Source of the DNA: Harmonia axyridis
Lineage: Eukaryota; Arthropoda; Insecta; Coleoptera; Coccinellidae
Direction of reading: 5' to 3'
Length of the DNA stretch: 64,000 bases
Assembly (NCBI RefSeq): GCF_914767665.1
Contig: NC_059507.1
Location: 10,230,001-10,294,000, forward strand
The notes under the pieces are model-generated. The model searched no databases and was not told where the DNA came from. It worked only from the letters and a program-made list of their open reading frames with translations. This document shows, piece by piece, positions 48,001 to 60,300 of the stretch. Made by a program: the position numbers and the translations under genes. How positions within the stretch are numbered: the stretch's first letter is position 1; each line of letters opens with the position of its first letter.

Positions 48001-51000
48001 CAGTACCAGATTCATATGTACCTTCAGGTGAATACTTCAGGTCTATTTTCGATTTCATAAGAACAATTGCGAGTATTAATAACACCACTTCCTGCAGGGA
48101 ATATTTCAAAAAATTAAGAATACTTATCTTCTATTCCCAGTTCATTTTTTCATGTCTAAATTACATTAATGAAAATAAACAGAAATATTTTACGACTGGC
48201 GAATTCCATCAATACGCTACTCGCAATAGAAATGATCTCTGTATTCCATATCATAGGATCAACAATGCACAAAAAGCCACTATTTAGGTATAAAGTTATA
48301 TAACCATCTTCCTGTGGACTTCAAAACTCAAGATGGTTTCAAGAGACGCCTCCGAAATTTGATGATTTCGAAGGCCTATTATCCTATAGAGGAGTTTCTG
48401 TCCGATGTACTTCAGTGAAATTCTCAATACTCTTAATGAATATAATAATACATGTGTCTTCATTTTTGATACTGATTTCTGTTTCAAATGTTTTGGTATA
48501 TATATTTTTTTTACTATTAATTTTTACCTTTGGCTTTGTAACTATTTGTGAAATAATTTAGTTCTGTTGTTTCTGATAATATTTAGATTTAGGATTCTGG
48601 AATTTCTTCTTGCAGTTTAATACAAATAAATAAAAAAAATATAGTGCCGTTACTCTATACGATTTGTATCATAGCTCTTCCCATTCGAATTTCAGCTTTT
48701 CCCGGGCGGATACGCGTTGAGCATGCGCATACGTGTAATTTCCGGAACCTTTATGATTCTGATAGCGCAATCAGTATGAATTGCAAGGTTTGAAATTGTA
48801 ATTATTTGGATACAAACAAAACATTTGCCCGTTGGGATCTGTAACCATTTGAAATTGTTTTTCAATTATTTTTCTTGAATTTTATAAGATTTTGAAAATG
48901 GTTATTTTATTGCAAAACATAAAAATCTCAACTCTGTTGTTTCGTGATTCTACACTCAAATGCAATTTTTCATCTTGATTCGATTGAGGACGTATTCGAT
49001 GAGAAAAACCTAAGTGTTTGAAATCATCCCATGAATAAATTTTGAACTTCATCATCGAAATAATTGAGATACGATTAAAAAACCTTCCAATTTTCAAACT
49101 GGTATAAAACAAAAACTATAAATTTCTTTGTGAAAAAAATCAGCCTGGAACCATATTCTCGACAAGTGATCTTTCAAAACCTATACGCACATTCAATGTT
49201 CACAGCACTGAAAGAACTTATACGTTTTGAAAGATCACTTGTCGAGAATACGGTCCCTGGTATCCAAAAATTGAAGGAATCGATCAAGCGATTTCCGCAC
49301 AGAATCAAAATGAATCTACACTGGTCACTGAAGAACTTAATGATGAGGGTAGTATACATCTTTGGTGTATTTTTCTAGGACGTCTTTTCCATGCTGCTGC
49401 TGTTGTCGGTGATGCTATGTTCATCTTTGGAGGAACGGTTGATAATAATGTCAGAAGTGGAGAAATGTACCGTTTTCAATTCTCCAGTTATCCAAAATGC
49501 AGTTTACATGACGATTTTGGGAAAATTATGGAATCGCGTCAATTTTGCGACCTGCAATTTCTAATAGGACCAGACGAGACCAGGATTATGGGGCATGTTG
49601 CTTTGGTGGCTGCAAGGTCGCAATACTTGCGTACTAAGATCAGGCAGGCGAAGGAAAACAGGGACAAGCATTTAGAGAAATTGTTCGGTACTACGAAGGT
49701 ACCTTTCAACGATACACCCCTCGTTCAGGTTAAATTACCGGATGCTGATCCTGAAGCGTTCGAAATGGTTCTTAATTATATCTACATGGATTGTATAGAT
49801 CCTACGAAGAAAGCCAAGAAGGATGAGGATCCTTTCAGCAACAGGATTGTTTTGAGAATGATGGATGTATACAGGTGAATTATTTTATTTTGTATAGTTA
49901 AATACAGATAGTACATAAGGCCATTTGAACAATTCCCTTTCCAATATCGCTTTGAGGCTCATTTAAAATTACCAACTCTCCTCTATATCTGTAAAACGGT
50001 AATTGATTTCTAGTATCTGTTATGGGAATCATATTAACCATACAAATCACTGAAAAAAGGTTTTATAATTTTTCGAAACCAAGATATAGCGAAATATTTG
50101 AAACAGACATTTTTCAGAAACGCCCTGTAACTCGAGAACGAATCAAGATATCTATGATCCTTGAAGATTTTTTTCTAAAAGTCTTATAGTTCTCGAGATG
50201 TTTTCAGTGAGCATCGAATTTGGGACGCCGTGTACATGATAGCTAACCAAAGCGAGGAGAATCTTCCATAACAGATCAACCGTGTTTTTGATAAAGGTCG
50301 TTTACTATATGCCTGTAGTGTATCCTCATTGCACACGATATTCGAGACAGATACATTAATTCATTGCAAAACGCTTGAGATGAACAGACAATATGGAGCA
50401 CTTTAAACAAACTAATTGACAGATGAGGTCCAAACTCCGCGTGAGTATAGAGGAGAATTGTGCGAACTTCCCAGTAGGTTTTTTGAATAATCACTAATTT
50501 ACGTTACTATTATGTCTAAGCGTAATTCTAACTAACCTTAGTAGAATTTTGATTATAACATACTGCTTACATACTCTTCACAGATTAGCAGTGCAGTTCA
50601 ACATGGTTAGACTTGAGAACCTATGTATCCAATATCTGAATGCTACAATCTGTTTGAAAAACGTCCTCGTAGCTCTTCACAATGCTGATCAACTACAGTT
50701 GAAATTTATCAAAGAACATTGTCTTCGTTTCATCGTCAAAGAATCAAACTACAATCAGATAGTAATGAGCACTGAATTCGAAGATTTAGATAGAGGACTG
50801 ATGGTAGAGGTGATACGCAGGAAACAGAAGCCACAAAATAGGATCAGTAACCCTGTAGACCCTACTCATCCTGGTGCCAATGGGTGTTCCTTAGAACAAG
50901 ATATGGCTATGTTTCTGATTGCTACAGGAAAGGAATTTTGTGATATCGATTTGATTTTAGATAACCATGTTATACCTGCACATAAATCTATTTTAGCAGC

Positions 51001-51852
51001 AAGATGTGGATATTTCGAAGCTATGTTCAGATCTTTCATGCCTAATGATAATACAGTCAGAGTGAGTATAAGTTTTTATATTGATGTTTTAAGGGACATA
51101 AGATTCACTTTTTATGTGAAATAAGGCGAAGATTTTTTGGGAATCGGACAAAAATTTTCCATACACCAACTGGAGATAACCTTAAGATCATTACCAGTCT
51201 TTGAAATCAGTAGTTTTTTTTCATCAGTTTCTAAAGTCACAGAAATATAGTTGTTTTTGGTTTTTTAAATTGCCTCAATATATTATATATTTTCAGATAC
51301 AAATTGGGGAGATGGTTCCTTCAAAGGAGTCATTCGACTCTCTTCTGCGATATATCTATTACGGTGATGTGAATATGCCACCCGAGGATTCCTTATACCT
51401 ATTTTCAGCTCCATTTTTCTACAGTTTCACAAACAACAGATTACAGGCTTTTTGTAAGCAGAATTTGGAGATGAATGTTACCTTTGAAAATGTTATTCAA
51501 ATATTGGAAGCAGCTGATAAAATGCAGGCTAGCGATATGAAAAAATATGCTTTGGATCTGATAGTACATCACTTTACAAAAGTTGCAAAACTACCAAAAC
51601 TGAAGCATTTGAGTAAAGAGCTTATATTGGATATTTTGATGGCTCTAGCTAATGATATGAGTGAAACTAAAACGTGCCAAGATGTTTCTTCAGGTAGTTT
51701 AAATAGTGATTATTTACATTGATATATATGTATAGCTATGAATTGTTCTAATGAAATATTAACTTTTTTGAACAGATTTTGCAGGTGCATTTGGATATTC
51801 CACTGTAGCAGATTCTGATAGACCTAGTTCATATGGTCGATTGGGTTGGTAG
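45057..51852 (+). CDS. Lztr1: LZTR1, Kelch-BTB-BACK adaptor of Cullin 3, 792 aa
   Basis: Eight coding exons: 45057-45187, 45243-45666, 45764-45927, 47816-48027, 49379-49874, 50584-51061, 51297-51693 and 51776-51852. Phases match throughout (792 aa; human LZTR1 is 840). Kelch repeats fill the N-terminal half (IYVFGGDNGKSMLNDLLRFD, MYVFGGYTGD, RSAHGAAVYDNKLWIFAGYD, YGHSMVAFDRHLYVFGGAAD, AMFIFGGTVDNNVRSGEMYRF). They are followed by two BTB-BACK modules, the first with an insertion after FCDLQFLIGPDE and the second starting FCDIDLILDNHVIPAHKSIL. LZTR1 recruits RAS-family GTPases (RIT1, MRAS) to Cul3 for ubiquitination at endomembranes. Intron 3 hosts the antisense RNF4-like gene, and intron 4 a LINE fragment and an inverted repeat. 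The start ATG is the first in frame upstream of the RRSKHTVVAF Kelch start. Confidence 0.95.
46351..47151 (-). CDS. dgrn: RNF4/degringolade-like SUMO-targeted ubiquitin ligase, 266 aa, nested in LZTR1 intron 3
   Basis: A single-exon minus-strand ORF with ATG at 47,151 and stop at 46,351. A basic, Ser-rich N-terminus (MPKPRKPRKNTRRSSSS) is followed by two SUMO-interaction-type motifs beside acidic residues, SSIVVVDDSDEE (about residue 57) and DSVVVIDDEPIEI (about residue 143). A C-terminal C3HC4 RING follows: CPVC, CGHLFCKVC and CPTC, ending NKKNIIPIYI. This is the layout of RNF4 and fly degringolade, nuclear E3s that ubiquitinate poly-SUMOylated proteins. The ortholog call rests on the SIMs-plus-terminal-RING order. 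The gene is intact and intronless on the strand opposite LZTR1, so it may be an old retrocopy or simply a compact nested gene. Confidence 0.87.
   Translation of the reverse strand: MPKPRKPRKNTRRSSSSLSGSWDSDFELQMDLPRTTNKRNTRTTRKPTSQKAKNLNSSIVVVDDSDEECLSTIISRYKVINESVTNKVDDFFKSSGLLSDDEDEPILPSFLAKNNEKDHESRNVDTNAPSSSKTDETKTTNSDSVVVIDDEPIEITTREDIENYCRETEDILKSAKAILDKFTGAKTEEETSSTESNVTKNNGNEQPRGLGECPVCYENLSEKQVMTTKCGHLFCKVCIERIAISIKKCPTCRKAVNKKNIIPIYI
48190..48650 (+). mobile_element. LINE 3' fragment in LZTR1 intron 4
   Basis: A plus-strand, frame-shifted coding relic reads RNRNDLCIPYHRINNAQK, then YLGIKLYNHLPVDFK...FKRRLRNLMISKAYYPIEEFL, the typical C-terminus of LINE polymerases. An AT-rich 3' end with an aaataaataaaaaaaat tail (about 48,625-48,645) follows. 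It is of a different family from the minus-strand LINEs. Confidence 0.7.
49147..49257. repeat. Inverted repeat, 38-bp arms, LZTR1 intron 4
   Basis: ccatattctcgacaagtgat...ttcaaaac is mirrored by gttttgaaagatcactt...gagaatacgg, with a loop of about 33 nt. It begins about 230 bp before the acceptor of exon 5. No other copy was recognised in the window. Confidence 0.85.
49875..50583 (+). other. LZTR1 intron 5
   Basis: GT at 49,875 and AG before 50,584. A degenerate cgccctgtaactcg/gggacgccgtgtac pair near 50,121 and 50,222 hints at an old repeat; nothing else is recognised. Confidence 0.5.
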
Positions 51853-52046
51853 AGGACATAGCACATTATTCCAATAGATATAAACAATTTTCATTGGATA
51901 TGCATAAGAATCTCCTTCATTGTTGTAATTTATAAGTTATCAAGTTGTGGATAAAAGGAAATATATACTGTTTTTAGAGTTAGATGCGAAGTAAATTCAT
52001 CTATATAAATATTTTATTTTAAATATGTACATACAATAAGTGTTCA

Positions 52047-52544
52047 TTAAAAACCTTTAGCTTGAAGCCAATATTTAATTGCATTAACATAATCCCCATT
52101 TATTATTATATTTCCAGTAAATTCATTGATTTGCATCCTTATGGGTTTTTTACTCATAGGTTGAATAAATTTTTCAATTTCTTCACCTAATAACCATATG
52201 TCACCTTGAATTTTGCGAACAAAAGTAAATTTTCTAATACCCCTCTGCCTTAAATGCAAATATACTGGTATCATATGATTTTTGGTTCTTGAAATGAAAT
52301 AAGGATGATTTTCGGAACTATCAGAAGGTGGTTTGAACTCGGAATGGAATTCTTCCCTTGGTACCAGCTTGGGAACAGTTAATGGTGGCAAAATTCTTTC
52401 AACATATTTCCACTCTTCAGGGGATCTACTAATTTCATATTTTGTTTTAATCTGTGCATTTTGGATCAATTCAGAACTGAGATAACTGTTAAAACGAACT
52501 GGTTTATACTGAAAAAAATTTCTTAGGTAAAAAGGTTTCAACAT
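52047..52544 (-). CDS. mRpL49: Mitochondrial ribosomal protein L49 (mL49), 165 aa
   Basis: A single-exon minus-strand ORF. An Arg/Lys/aromatic-rich start (MLKPFYLRNFFQYKPVRF) suits a mitochondrial presequence. The conserved part includes EWKYVERILPPLTVPKLVP, HPYFISRTKNHMIPVYLHL, RKFTFVRKIQGDIWLLGEEI and the C-terminal INEFTGNIIINGDY...IKYWLQAKGF, all characteristic of the mL49/IMG2 family of the mitochondrial large subunit. Length is normal (human 166 aa). It is tail to tail with LZTR1 (195 bp between stops). A 60-codon upstream frame (52,720-52,538) overlaps its start by 7 nt. Confidence 0.93.
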   Translation of the reverse strand: MLKPFYLRNFFQYKPVRFNSYLSSELIQNAQIKTKYEISRSPEEWKYVERILPPLTVPKLVPREEFHSEFKPPSDSSENHPYFISRTKNHMIPVYLHLRQRGIRKFTFVRKIQGDIWLLGEEIEKFIQPMSKKPIRMQINEFTGNIIINGDYVNAIKYWLQAKGF

Positions 52545-53298
52545 TTTCTTATAAGAATTACCAAACTTGAACCAATATTTTTACTACAAACTCGAAGGAG
52601 AGATTGTGAACTTTTCAATAACATTTCCATTGGAATTCTACTCAAAAATCGTTTCAATAAAGATCCAATAAGAAGTCTTCGGTTTTCAGTTTCGTTATAT
52701 TTGGATTTTGGTAACCTCAAATTTGAGATTAATTTGATAATTTACCCAGGTAAATTTTCATTTATATCTATGGTTTTACCAAAGACATATAAAATATTTA
52801 TTCTATGTCTATGGGTTTCATAAAAAACTTTCATTTGAAGCGCCATCTATATTGCTGGTCAAGAATTTGCTAGAAGTTTTCTAATCCAAAAGTAAGGTTG
52901 TTCTTTGTTAGCTTTATAGATGTCGCTAAATGCCTAAAAATTAGTAATCTGTAAGTGTGCAAACCAAAAAGCGCCACCTACCAACAGTTCTGCATGATTG
53001 GTACCTTCATATCCTACGAAAGATTTCATCCTTCGACTTTTTTAGGTTCGCGACCTTCTTTATCTCCCTTTTATGAGTAAAACACCTGAAAGCTTTGTGG
53101 AAATTCCGCACCGGCTTGTGTAAATGCGCGGCTGCCAGGCTGTCAAGTTTACTGTCAGATAACACAACATGGTAGTGCATATTATACCCTGTTATCATCA
53201 TGTGATGAAAATTTACTGAAAATTGTGCGAAATCAAGTGCGTTTTTTCTGTGTTCGTGTGGAAATTTTTAGTGAGTTTGTTTGTTACGAACATCCAAA
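52545..53298. promoter_or_regulatory. Head-to-head promoter region of mRpL49 and rugose
   Basis: The 755 bp between two divergently oriented start codons must contain both 5' ends. It is GC-richer near 53,100-53,200. No core-promoter motif was assigned. Confidence 0.45.
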
Positions 53299-53466
53299 AT
53301 GTCCGCAATAGCGGATTTGACTTTACCCCCTTTAAGTGAGATAAAACACCCTGAAGAAGTTATCAGGATGCCCCTTCAGGATAACATTAAATTCGGTGTC
53401 TTGATAGGCCTGATCGAGGTGGGTCAGGTGTCCAACAAGGAGGTTGTTAACACGGTTCTGCAATTG
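53299..53466 (+). CDS. rg: First coding exon of rugose/neurobeachin (partial gene)
   Basis: ATG at 53,299; the exon ends at 53,466 with the strong donor TTG|GTAAGT, phase 0 (56 codons). It encodes MSAIADLTLPPLSEIKHPEE, then NIKFGVLIGLIEVGQVSNKE and VVNTVLQL. This matches the N-terminal armadillo-like start of neurobeachin (MKFAVLIGLIQVGEVSNRD...). Neurobeachin is a giant BEACH-WD40 scaffold that anchors protein kinase A and controls membrane-protein trafficking, notably at synapses. The next exon, which should begin with a V-G-G-E-F-type sequence, was not found in the remaining 10.5 kb, so intron 1 is long and the gene continues past the window. Confidence 0.88.
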
Positions 53467-55780
53467 GTAAGTGATAATGAAAATAGCCTAAAGGCTGAAT
53501 TAATTAATTAACCTCCAAGATTATTGACAACAAACGACTCTACTGAACCCTTTTATTAAAGTTCTAACAGCCGGTGAAATGATTCCATGTAAAAGAATAT
53601 TTTTTAGAATTTTTCCATGTTTATTCCATATTTTTTTGCATTATTCAACACGTTCAATTTGTAACGTTTTCAAAACAAAATCCTGGAATATGCATTATTT
53701 CTAGGTATATCCATTGGCGAAAACATAGTTCGATATGGATCGGACTACAAAAAATTGAAGAGAATAGACGGGAAATATCTAGTTTTTTCATAGTCGTTCA
53801 ACTGTTTCATTCAAGAATTCAATATAAGAAAATGTATATGTTCATTCTTTCATTTGAAGTTTGTACAATTAAGATTTTCTATAACTAAGTTTAGGTATGA
53901 ACGAAAAAAAATAGAAGAATTGAAACATTAAATGAAAATTGAATAAAAGCGGAGCCATTCATATTATTTTGGTTCACAACATAATAGGTATGAATAATAG
54001 GGATGGCAATTTTGGTCAAAGTGCTTTTTATTCCACATACTGAATAATTTTCATTTACCAAGTGTATTTGTGGTCTAAGGGTTACAATTTTATCAACCCG
54101 AAACTAAGATTAGTTTCCAAAAGGGTATACACATTAATACTCCCACTTTATATAAATATTTATATCATACAAGGTTGTAACTGAAAAAAAAAAAACAAAT
54201 TGAGTTTCAATTCAAAATTAGTTTTTTTAGCACAGTACCTACCATCAGAACCATATTCCTATTCCAGGCAAAAGCTTATGTTAAGAATTGTAGATCATAG
54301 TTTCCTACTTATTTAGGCATCTTCATTGCAAAGTAGCGATGATTATGCCTAAACGGTGGGCATCATTTGAATAATCAAGTAACCTCTGTTTTTTGTGGAT
54401 GAAATTTGTAAATTTGATAGCAGAAAACTCTATGTAATATATTGTCTAGATACAGTTCAATAAACTTCCTACTTGCTACTTAGGTTAAGAACATTCAATT
54501 AAAAATAGGACTTAAATAGGTATTAATTACCAATTTCAAACTTTATGAGAAATTCCCAAGTCGAAGTACAGAAAATTCAAAAAGAAAATTGTAAAAAAAG
54601 GTTTATATTTCAATAACAACTGCCCCTATCGAGTCGAGATTTTGCGTGTTTATGTGAGTCCAAACGAAAATCGAAAAAAGCTAATGTTTCCGTTTCTCTC
54701 TCTCTGTAAATCTCCCCAAAAACAGTATTTTGTAAACTTGTATCTATACAATTTGATGTTTTTTTAGTAAAACAGGAGTATTAAAGACTTTTTAGTCGTG
54801 ACACCTCCAATTGAAATCAATTGTTTACGTGTTACAAAATTCTATTTGTCGTACAAACAGCGCCCGGTGTTTACCCTGATTATCTTGTATGATTAACACA
54901 ATTTATTTGAACTTCTCCAATGATGGTACGTATACGTATAAAGGTATAATACCGAAATTACCTTTGCTCATTTAATTGTTTGCTCTCGTTAAATGTTAGA
55001 TAATACGTATTTATAGATTCAACAATGCTCTATGGTCTCTGGAGTGACTAGACATCGAGTAACAAATCGATTTTCTTCTTTTTCATGTTAAGGAAATGTT
55101 TGTATTTCTCATTATCACACCTTTCTTTGTCAACTCTAGGAGCATTTTATTATTTCGTCGATATTTATGGAGAAAGTATTGTACCGCCAGTTGTTGTCTG
55201 AAGTAAGAATATTCAATTTTCTTGGACACCTTGGCTATTTTAAAGACAGATCAGTAAAACCTACTATATCTTGTCGATGACCAATTGCAAGTTAAGTTAT
55301 CTGGAACTTATTTATTCTTCGAATTCATTCATATTTTATTCTTCGTATACAAAGTTGACCGATAAATTTTAATGAAATACCATTGGTTGGTTCCCATTCT
55401 GGTTAATTCATTGAGTTACCCTAGCTAGCAAGTCAGAGTGCTCTCCCATACATGTATAACAAGGGTACGAGAGTATTAGAGCCCTAAAAGGGAGAAACCC
55501 TTTAGTGCCCAAGGGAATCAAAAAGCATGATTACTGTATGCAAATCCGGTTGTTTAATGTTTGGAGTGTCGATTTTGAACGAGTATCACTTATTGTATTA
55601 TGCTCTATGCTCTTGTATGTTGGTAATTTATTTTGGCTATTTGTATTATAGATACCTTTTTGAGGGCTATCACTTCGCCATAAAGTCTGTAATTCACGAT
55701 ATTTGAGCCGGTTGCGGTCTCAAAAGCTAAGATTTGCTTCACTGTTGACGAATCTGTCCTCAAATTCAAGAATGTGCTTC
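53467..55780 (+). other. Start of rugose intron 1, nothing further recognised
   Basis: AT-rich sequence with short open frames only. No exon or complete transposon was recognised before the rosa-like element. Confidence 0.5.
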
Positions 55781-55782
55781 TA

Positions 55783-56722
55783 AAGAGTGTTTTTTTTTAG
55801 AGCTATAGAACTTTAAATTGCAATAAAACAACGATGGATTATTCGATTGACATGAATTTTATTTATCCGCAAGATCATCTTATGGCATTACATCTTAAAT
55901 ATGATTTCTGGCATATGACCTCCACGGCTGGCTCGGATGTAGTCCAATCTGGACGTCCAATTTTCGATTACTTTTTCCAACATTTGTGGCCGTATATCGG
56001 CAATAACACGGCGAATGTTGTCTTCCAAATGGTCAAGGGTTTGTGGCTTATCCGCATAGACCAATGACTTTACATAGCCCCACAGAAAGTAGTCTAGCGG
56101 TGTTAAATCACAAGATTTTGGAGGCCAATTCACAGGTCCAAAACGTGAAATTAGGCAGTCACCAAACGTGTCTTTCAATAAATCTATTGTGGCACGAGCT
56201 GTGTGACATGTTGCGCCGTCTTGTTGGAACCACAGCTCCTGGACATCATGGTTGTTCAATTCAGGAATGAAAAAGTTAGTAATCATGGCTCTATACCGAT
56301 CACCATTGACTGTAACGTATTGGCCATAATCGTTTTTGAAGAAGTACGGACCAATGATTCCACCAGCCCATAAAGCGCACCAAACAGTCAGTTTTTCTGG
56401 ATGTAACGGTGTTTCGACATACACTTGAGGATTAGCTTCACTCCAAATGCGGCAGTTTTGTTTGTTGACGCAGCCATTCAACCAGAAGTGCGCTTCATCG
56501 CTAAACAAAATAAAATGGACGTAGTACGCGATACGTATTCCGCACAGAACCATTATTTTCGAAATAAAATTGCACTATTTGCAAGCGTTGTTCAAGCGTG
56601 AGTCTATTCATGATGAATTGCCAAACCAAACTGAGAATAAATCACTTGACAGCTGTTAAATCGGTCGCCATCTTGAACAGTAAAGCCAACTTAAAGTTAT
56701 ATACCTCGAAAAAAAACACCCG
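55783..56722 (-). mobile_element. rosa-like (DD41D) mariner, copy 2, catalytic domain intact in frame
   Basis: Inverted ends (aagagtgtttttttttagagc... and ...cgaaaaaaaacacccg) sit between TA duplications (55,781 and 56,723). The minus-strand frame 56,553-55,888 covers FSDEAHFWLNG (first D), FQQDGATCHTA (second D) and SCDLTPLDYFLWGY (third D). Exactly 41 residues separate the last two aspartates, the DD41D spacing of the rosa group. The N-terminal helix-turn-helix region is missing, so the 940-bp element is probably internally deleted and non-autonomous. Confidence 0.9.
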
Positions 56723-56739
56723 TTAGTCCAGTCAATATG

Positions 56740-57300
56740 TGTTTTTCACAGAAAAGTTTTAGGATAAATTTGGATTCTTAGATTTCGTATATTTTTCGAG
56801 GTTCTGAATACAAATCTGTGGTTTTCCACCAACATTTCGAAACATTGAAAAAAAATGCAAAAAAATTAAAAAATATGATTTTTTGGTGGTTTTTTCCACA
56901 TTACTCGGAAAATATCAATTTGTCATGAATGATCTTTATATACAAAAACAGAGTATATAAAATTTCCTACAAATTTCTCCCATTAAGTCTGATGAACCGT
57001 TCTCGCTCAAACGATAGTTGAAAATTGGCGTATTTTACGGTTGCAAAAACCTACCTCTTGGAGTAATTTTGATTTCTTCGATTCTATATGTTTTTTGGGG
57101 AGGTGAATGTGAATATGAGGTTTGCTACCAAAATTTATTGCCGGAACATAGAAAAAATGCAAAACAAGGTAAAAGAATTTCATTTTCTGATGGTTTTCTG
57201 CATATAACTCGGAAAATATCAATTTTTTGTGAATGACCTTCCCATACAAAAACGAAGTTAAAAAAATTCCCTACAAATTTTTTCCATTGAGTTTTTTGTC
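56740..57300 (-). repeat. Tandem-repeat array related to the hAT-like element core (left part)
   Basis: Units about 310 bp apart repeat actcggaaaatatcaatt, tgaatga, atacaaaaac and ccctacaaattt (compare 56,895 and 57,204). On the opposite strand the sequence matches the body of the hAT-like element at 13.0-13.6 kb (ttttgcattttttt...caatgttt, aattttggtgg). The array resumes at about 61,050, beyond the LINE inserted in it. Confidence 0.65.
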
Positions 57301-60300
57301 CAATAATCAAATCAAATCAAATCAAATAATTTTATTCCCAAATCAATGTACAATACATGAAGAAGAACATGTCATAACAAAAATAGAATACAAGTTAATA
57401 TAAATCAGCTATACTAATCCTTTACACTTACAGTGATCTAAATATTCTTGAACATTATAAGGTTCAGTTTCAATTAGAAAGTTTAATATTTCTCTTTTAA
57501 AATTTTTGAAATTATCGATTTGTTGAATCTTTCTTGGTAAAGAGTTATACAATTTCAGGCACATATATTTGACATTCTTCTCAGTTAAAGTTAAAGAGTG
57601 TTGGGGAAAATGAAAGGGAATCATTTTCCTTGTACTATTAGTATTTCTGAATTTTTCGAAATAAGAACTTTGCTGCCGGAAGAAGAGTAGGCACTTTTTC
57701 ACGTATAGCCCCGTCAATGTTAGTATTCCATTCCTCCGAAAAACACCACGGCAGGAATCTCTGTATTTCATGTTATTCATAATACGTATTGCCGATTTCT
57801 GTACAATAAATATATCAGATGCATCAGAAGCATTACCCCATATCATTAATCCGTATTGTAGGAGAGACTGAAAGTTGGCAAAATAGACCACCCTGAGAAA
57901 GGAAGAATCTACTCTCTTCGACAGTACTCTCATTGTATATATTACCGAGTTCAATCTTTTTCTCACGTTTAACATCTGAGAGCTCCAGCTTATATGGCTA
58001 TCAAGGATTACACCGAGAAAGTTGGTTGAAGACTGGAACATCTTTCCGCCACCTTCCAGGGATACTCTATCAGGAAACGTCAGTTTGGAATTATGTGTCG
58101 TAAATAAAACACACTCTGTCTTCTCCGAGTTTACTATTATTTGGTTATTCTCACACCATTTCAAAAAATTTCTATATTCAGCTTTGATGTCATCAACTGC
58201 GTCATCTAGGAGTTTTCTAGACACTATGATGTTTGTGTCATCCACAAACATCAGAAGCAGACAGTTTTGGACACAATCAGGAAGGTCATTTATGTATAGA
58301 AGAAATAGTAGGGGACCAAGAATACTTCCCTGGGGTACCCCCATCTCCACAATCCGATCAGCCGAGAAATAGTCTTCCCCATTCATCTCAATTTTTACCT
58401 TCTGAATCCTGCCTCTCAGAAAGCTCCGGATCAGTTCCAGTTGATTGTCTCTGATCCCACAGTGGAACAGCTTCTCCAGCAGCAGGTCATGGCTAACGCA
58501 GTCAAATGCCTTACTGAGATCCAAGAACAGACCAATTGAAGGATTTCCATTCTCTAATTCCGAAATTATTTCATCAACCATTTCAAATATTGCGGTCTCT
58601 GTGTTCTTCCCTTTCAAAAAACCGTGTTGATTACTCGCAAAGATATTATATTTGCGAAGAAACTTAATTAATCTCACTGATAGTATTTTCTCGAATATTT
58701 TTGAGAATGCGCTCAGAAGACTGATAGGTCTGTAATTTCCAATATTGTTGACATCTCCTTTCTTATAAACAGGTTTCACTATTGAAGTCTTCAAAGACTC
58801 TGGAAATATTCCCTGCGTGAAACAAGCATATACAGGGTGTAACTGAATAAGTGTAAAACATTTAAGGAGGTGATTCCTCATCGAAAAAAAGATAGGATCT
58901 TTCATATAAAGAAACTTCATTGGAGCATCCCTTGTTAAGATACAGCCCCTTAAAGGGGGTACATAAAATTTGTATAACAATTTTTTTCACAAGCACTGAA
59001 AAAGTTACAATATTGAAATTAACCTGACGTTTTGTACTACCAAAAAGACACTTAGCCAGTAATTTATTTGGTTTACCCCATGGTTGTAAGGGGTGAAAAA
59101 CGCAACCCCTAAAATTTATTTCCAATGTAACTTTTTGTCTTATTATTTGTTTACCATTTAAAAATTTATTTCCGATAGCCTGTTTCATTCTAAACAAAAA
59201 ATGTCTCTTGGGTTTTTTGCCCAAAATAAACCAGTAAGCAGCAAAACATTATTTTACGAACAACTACAGATATACATCGTCATAAATGCGAACTGGATTT
59301 ATTGTTATTTTGTAGTTAGTACCTGCATTAAACGATTAAAGGGTAATAAACAAAACTAAGTTATTAATAACAAAACACACAACATGTAGAAATCACAGTG
59401 AATGTTCAATATGTCTACCTTCAAACATTACGCATGCGTCTAGACGTCGGCGCATTGAGCCACGTATTCGCTCAAATATTCCTGGAGTCTCGCTTTATGA
59501 CGATGTATCTCTGTAGTTGTTCGTAAAATAATGTTTTGCTGCTTACTGGTTTATTTTGGGCAAAAAACCCAAGAGACATTTTTTGTTAAGAATGAAACAG
59601 GCTATCGGAAATAAATTTTTAAATGGTAAAAAAATAATAAGACAAAAAGTTACATTGGAAATAAATTTTAGGGGTTGCGTTTTTCACCCCTTACAACCAT
59701 GGGGTAAACCAAATAAATTACTGGCTAAGTGTCTTTTTGGTAGTACAAAACGTCAGGTTAATTTCAATATTGTAACTTTTTCAGTGCTTGTGAAAAAAAT
59801 TGTTATACAAATTTTATGTACCCCCTTTAAGGGGCTGTATCTTAACAAGGGATGCTCCAATGAAGTTTCTTTATATGAAAGATCCTATCTTTTTTTCGAT
59901 GAGGAATCACCTCCTTAAATGTTTTACTCTTATTCAGTTACACCCTGTATAATTTCAGACAGTGGTTTGGCTATCAAATGAATTGACCTTTTGATAACTG
60001 TCATAGGTATCTCATCATAGCCAAATGAAGTTTTATTTTTCATTCTTTTGACAGTATTAATAACTTCATCATCAGTCACATTAAATACGAAAAACGATTT
60101 AACGTTTCCTCTGTTTTCAGAGGGTTGAAATTTTTTCTTAGTTTCGGAATTTTGAATTAATGTTTTGGCTACATTGATGAAGTAATCGTTGAAATCTTCA
60201 GCTAGATGCTGAGGATTTTTTGTTGTTATTTGATTGTGGTTTTTATTTTCCCTACCGGTCATGTTATTGACTATTTCCCATACTTTCTTTGGTTTGTTAT

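Noticed and set aside
58862..59224. A 120-codon ORF (minus), almost identical to one at 59,556-59,918 (plus)
   Set aside because: They are mirror copies in the two arms of the foldback element. The frame has no recognisable domain and reflects inverted duplication, not two genes.
58831..59950. TATA as a 4-bp target duplication of the foldback element
   Set aside because: Using TATA leaves the interrupted LINE out of frame, whereas TA restores it; TA is the better reading.
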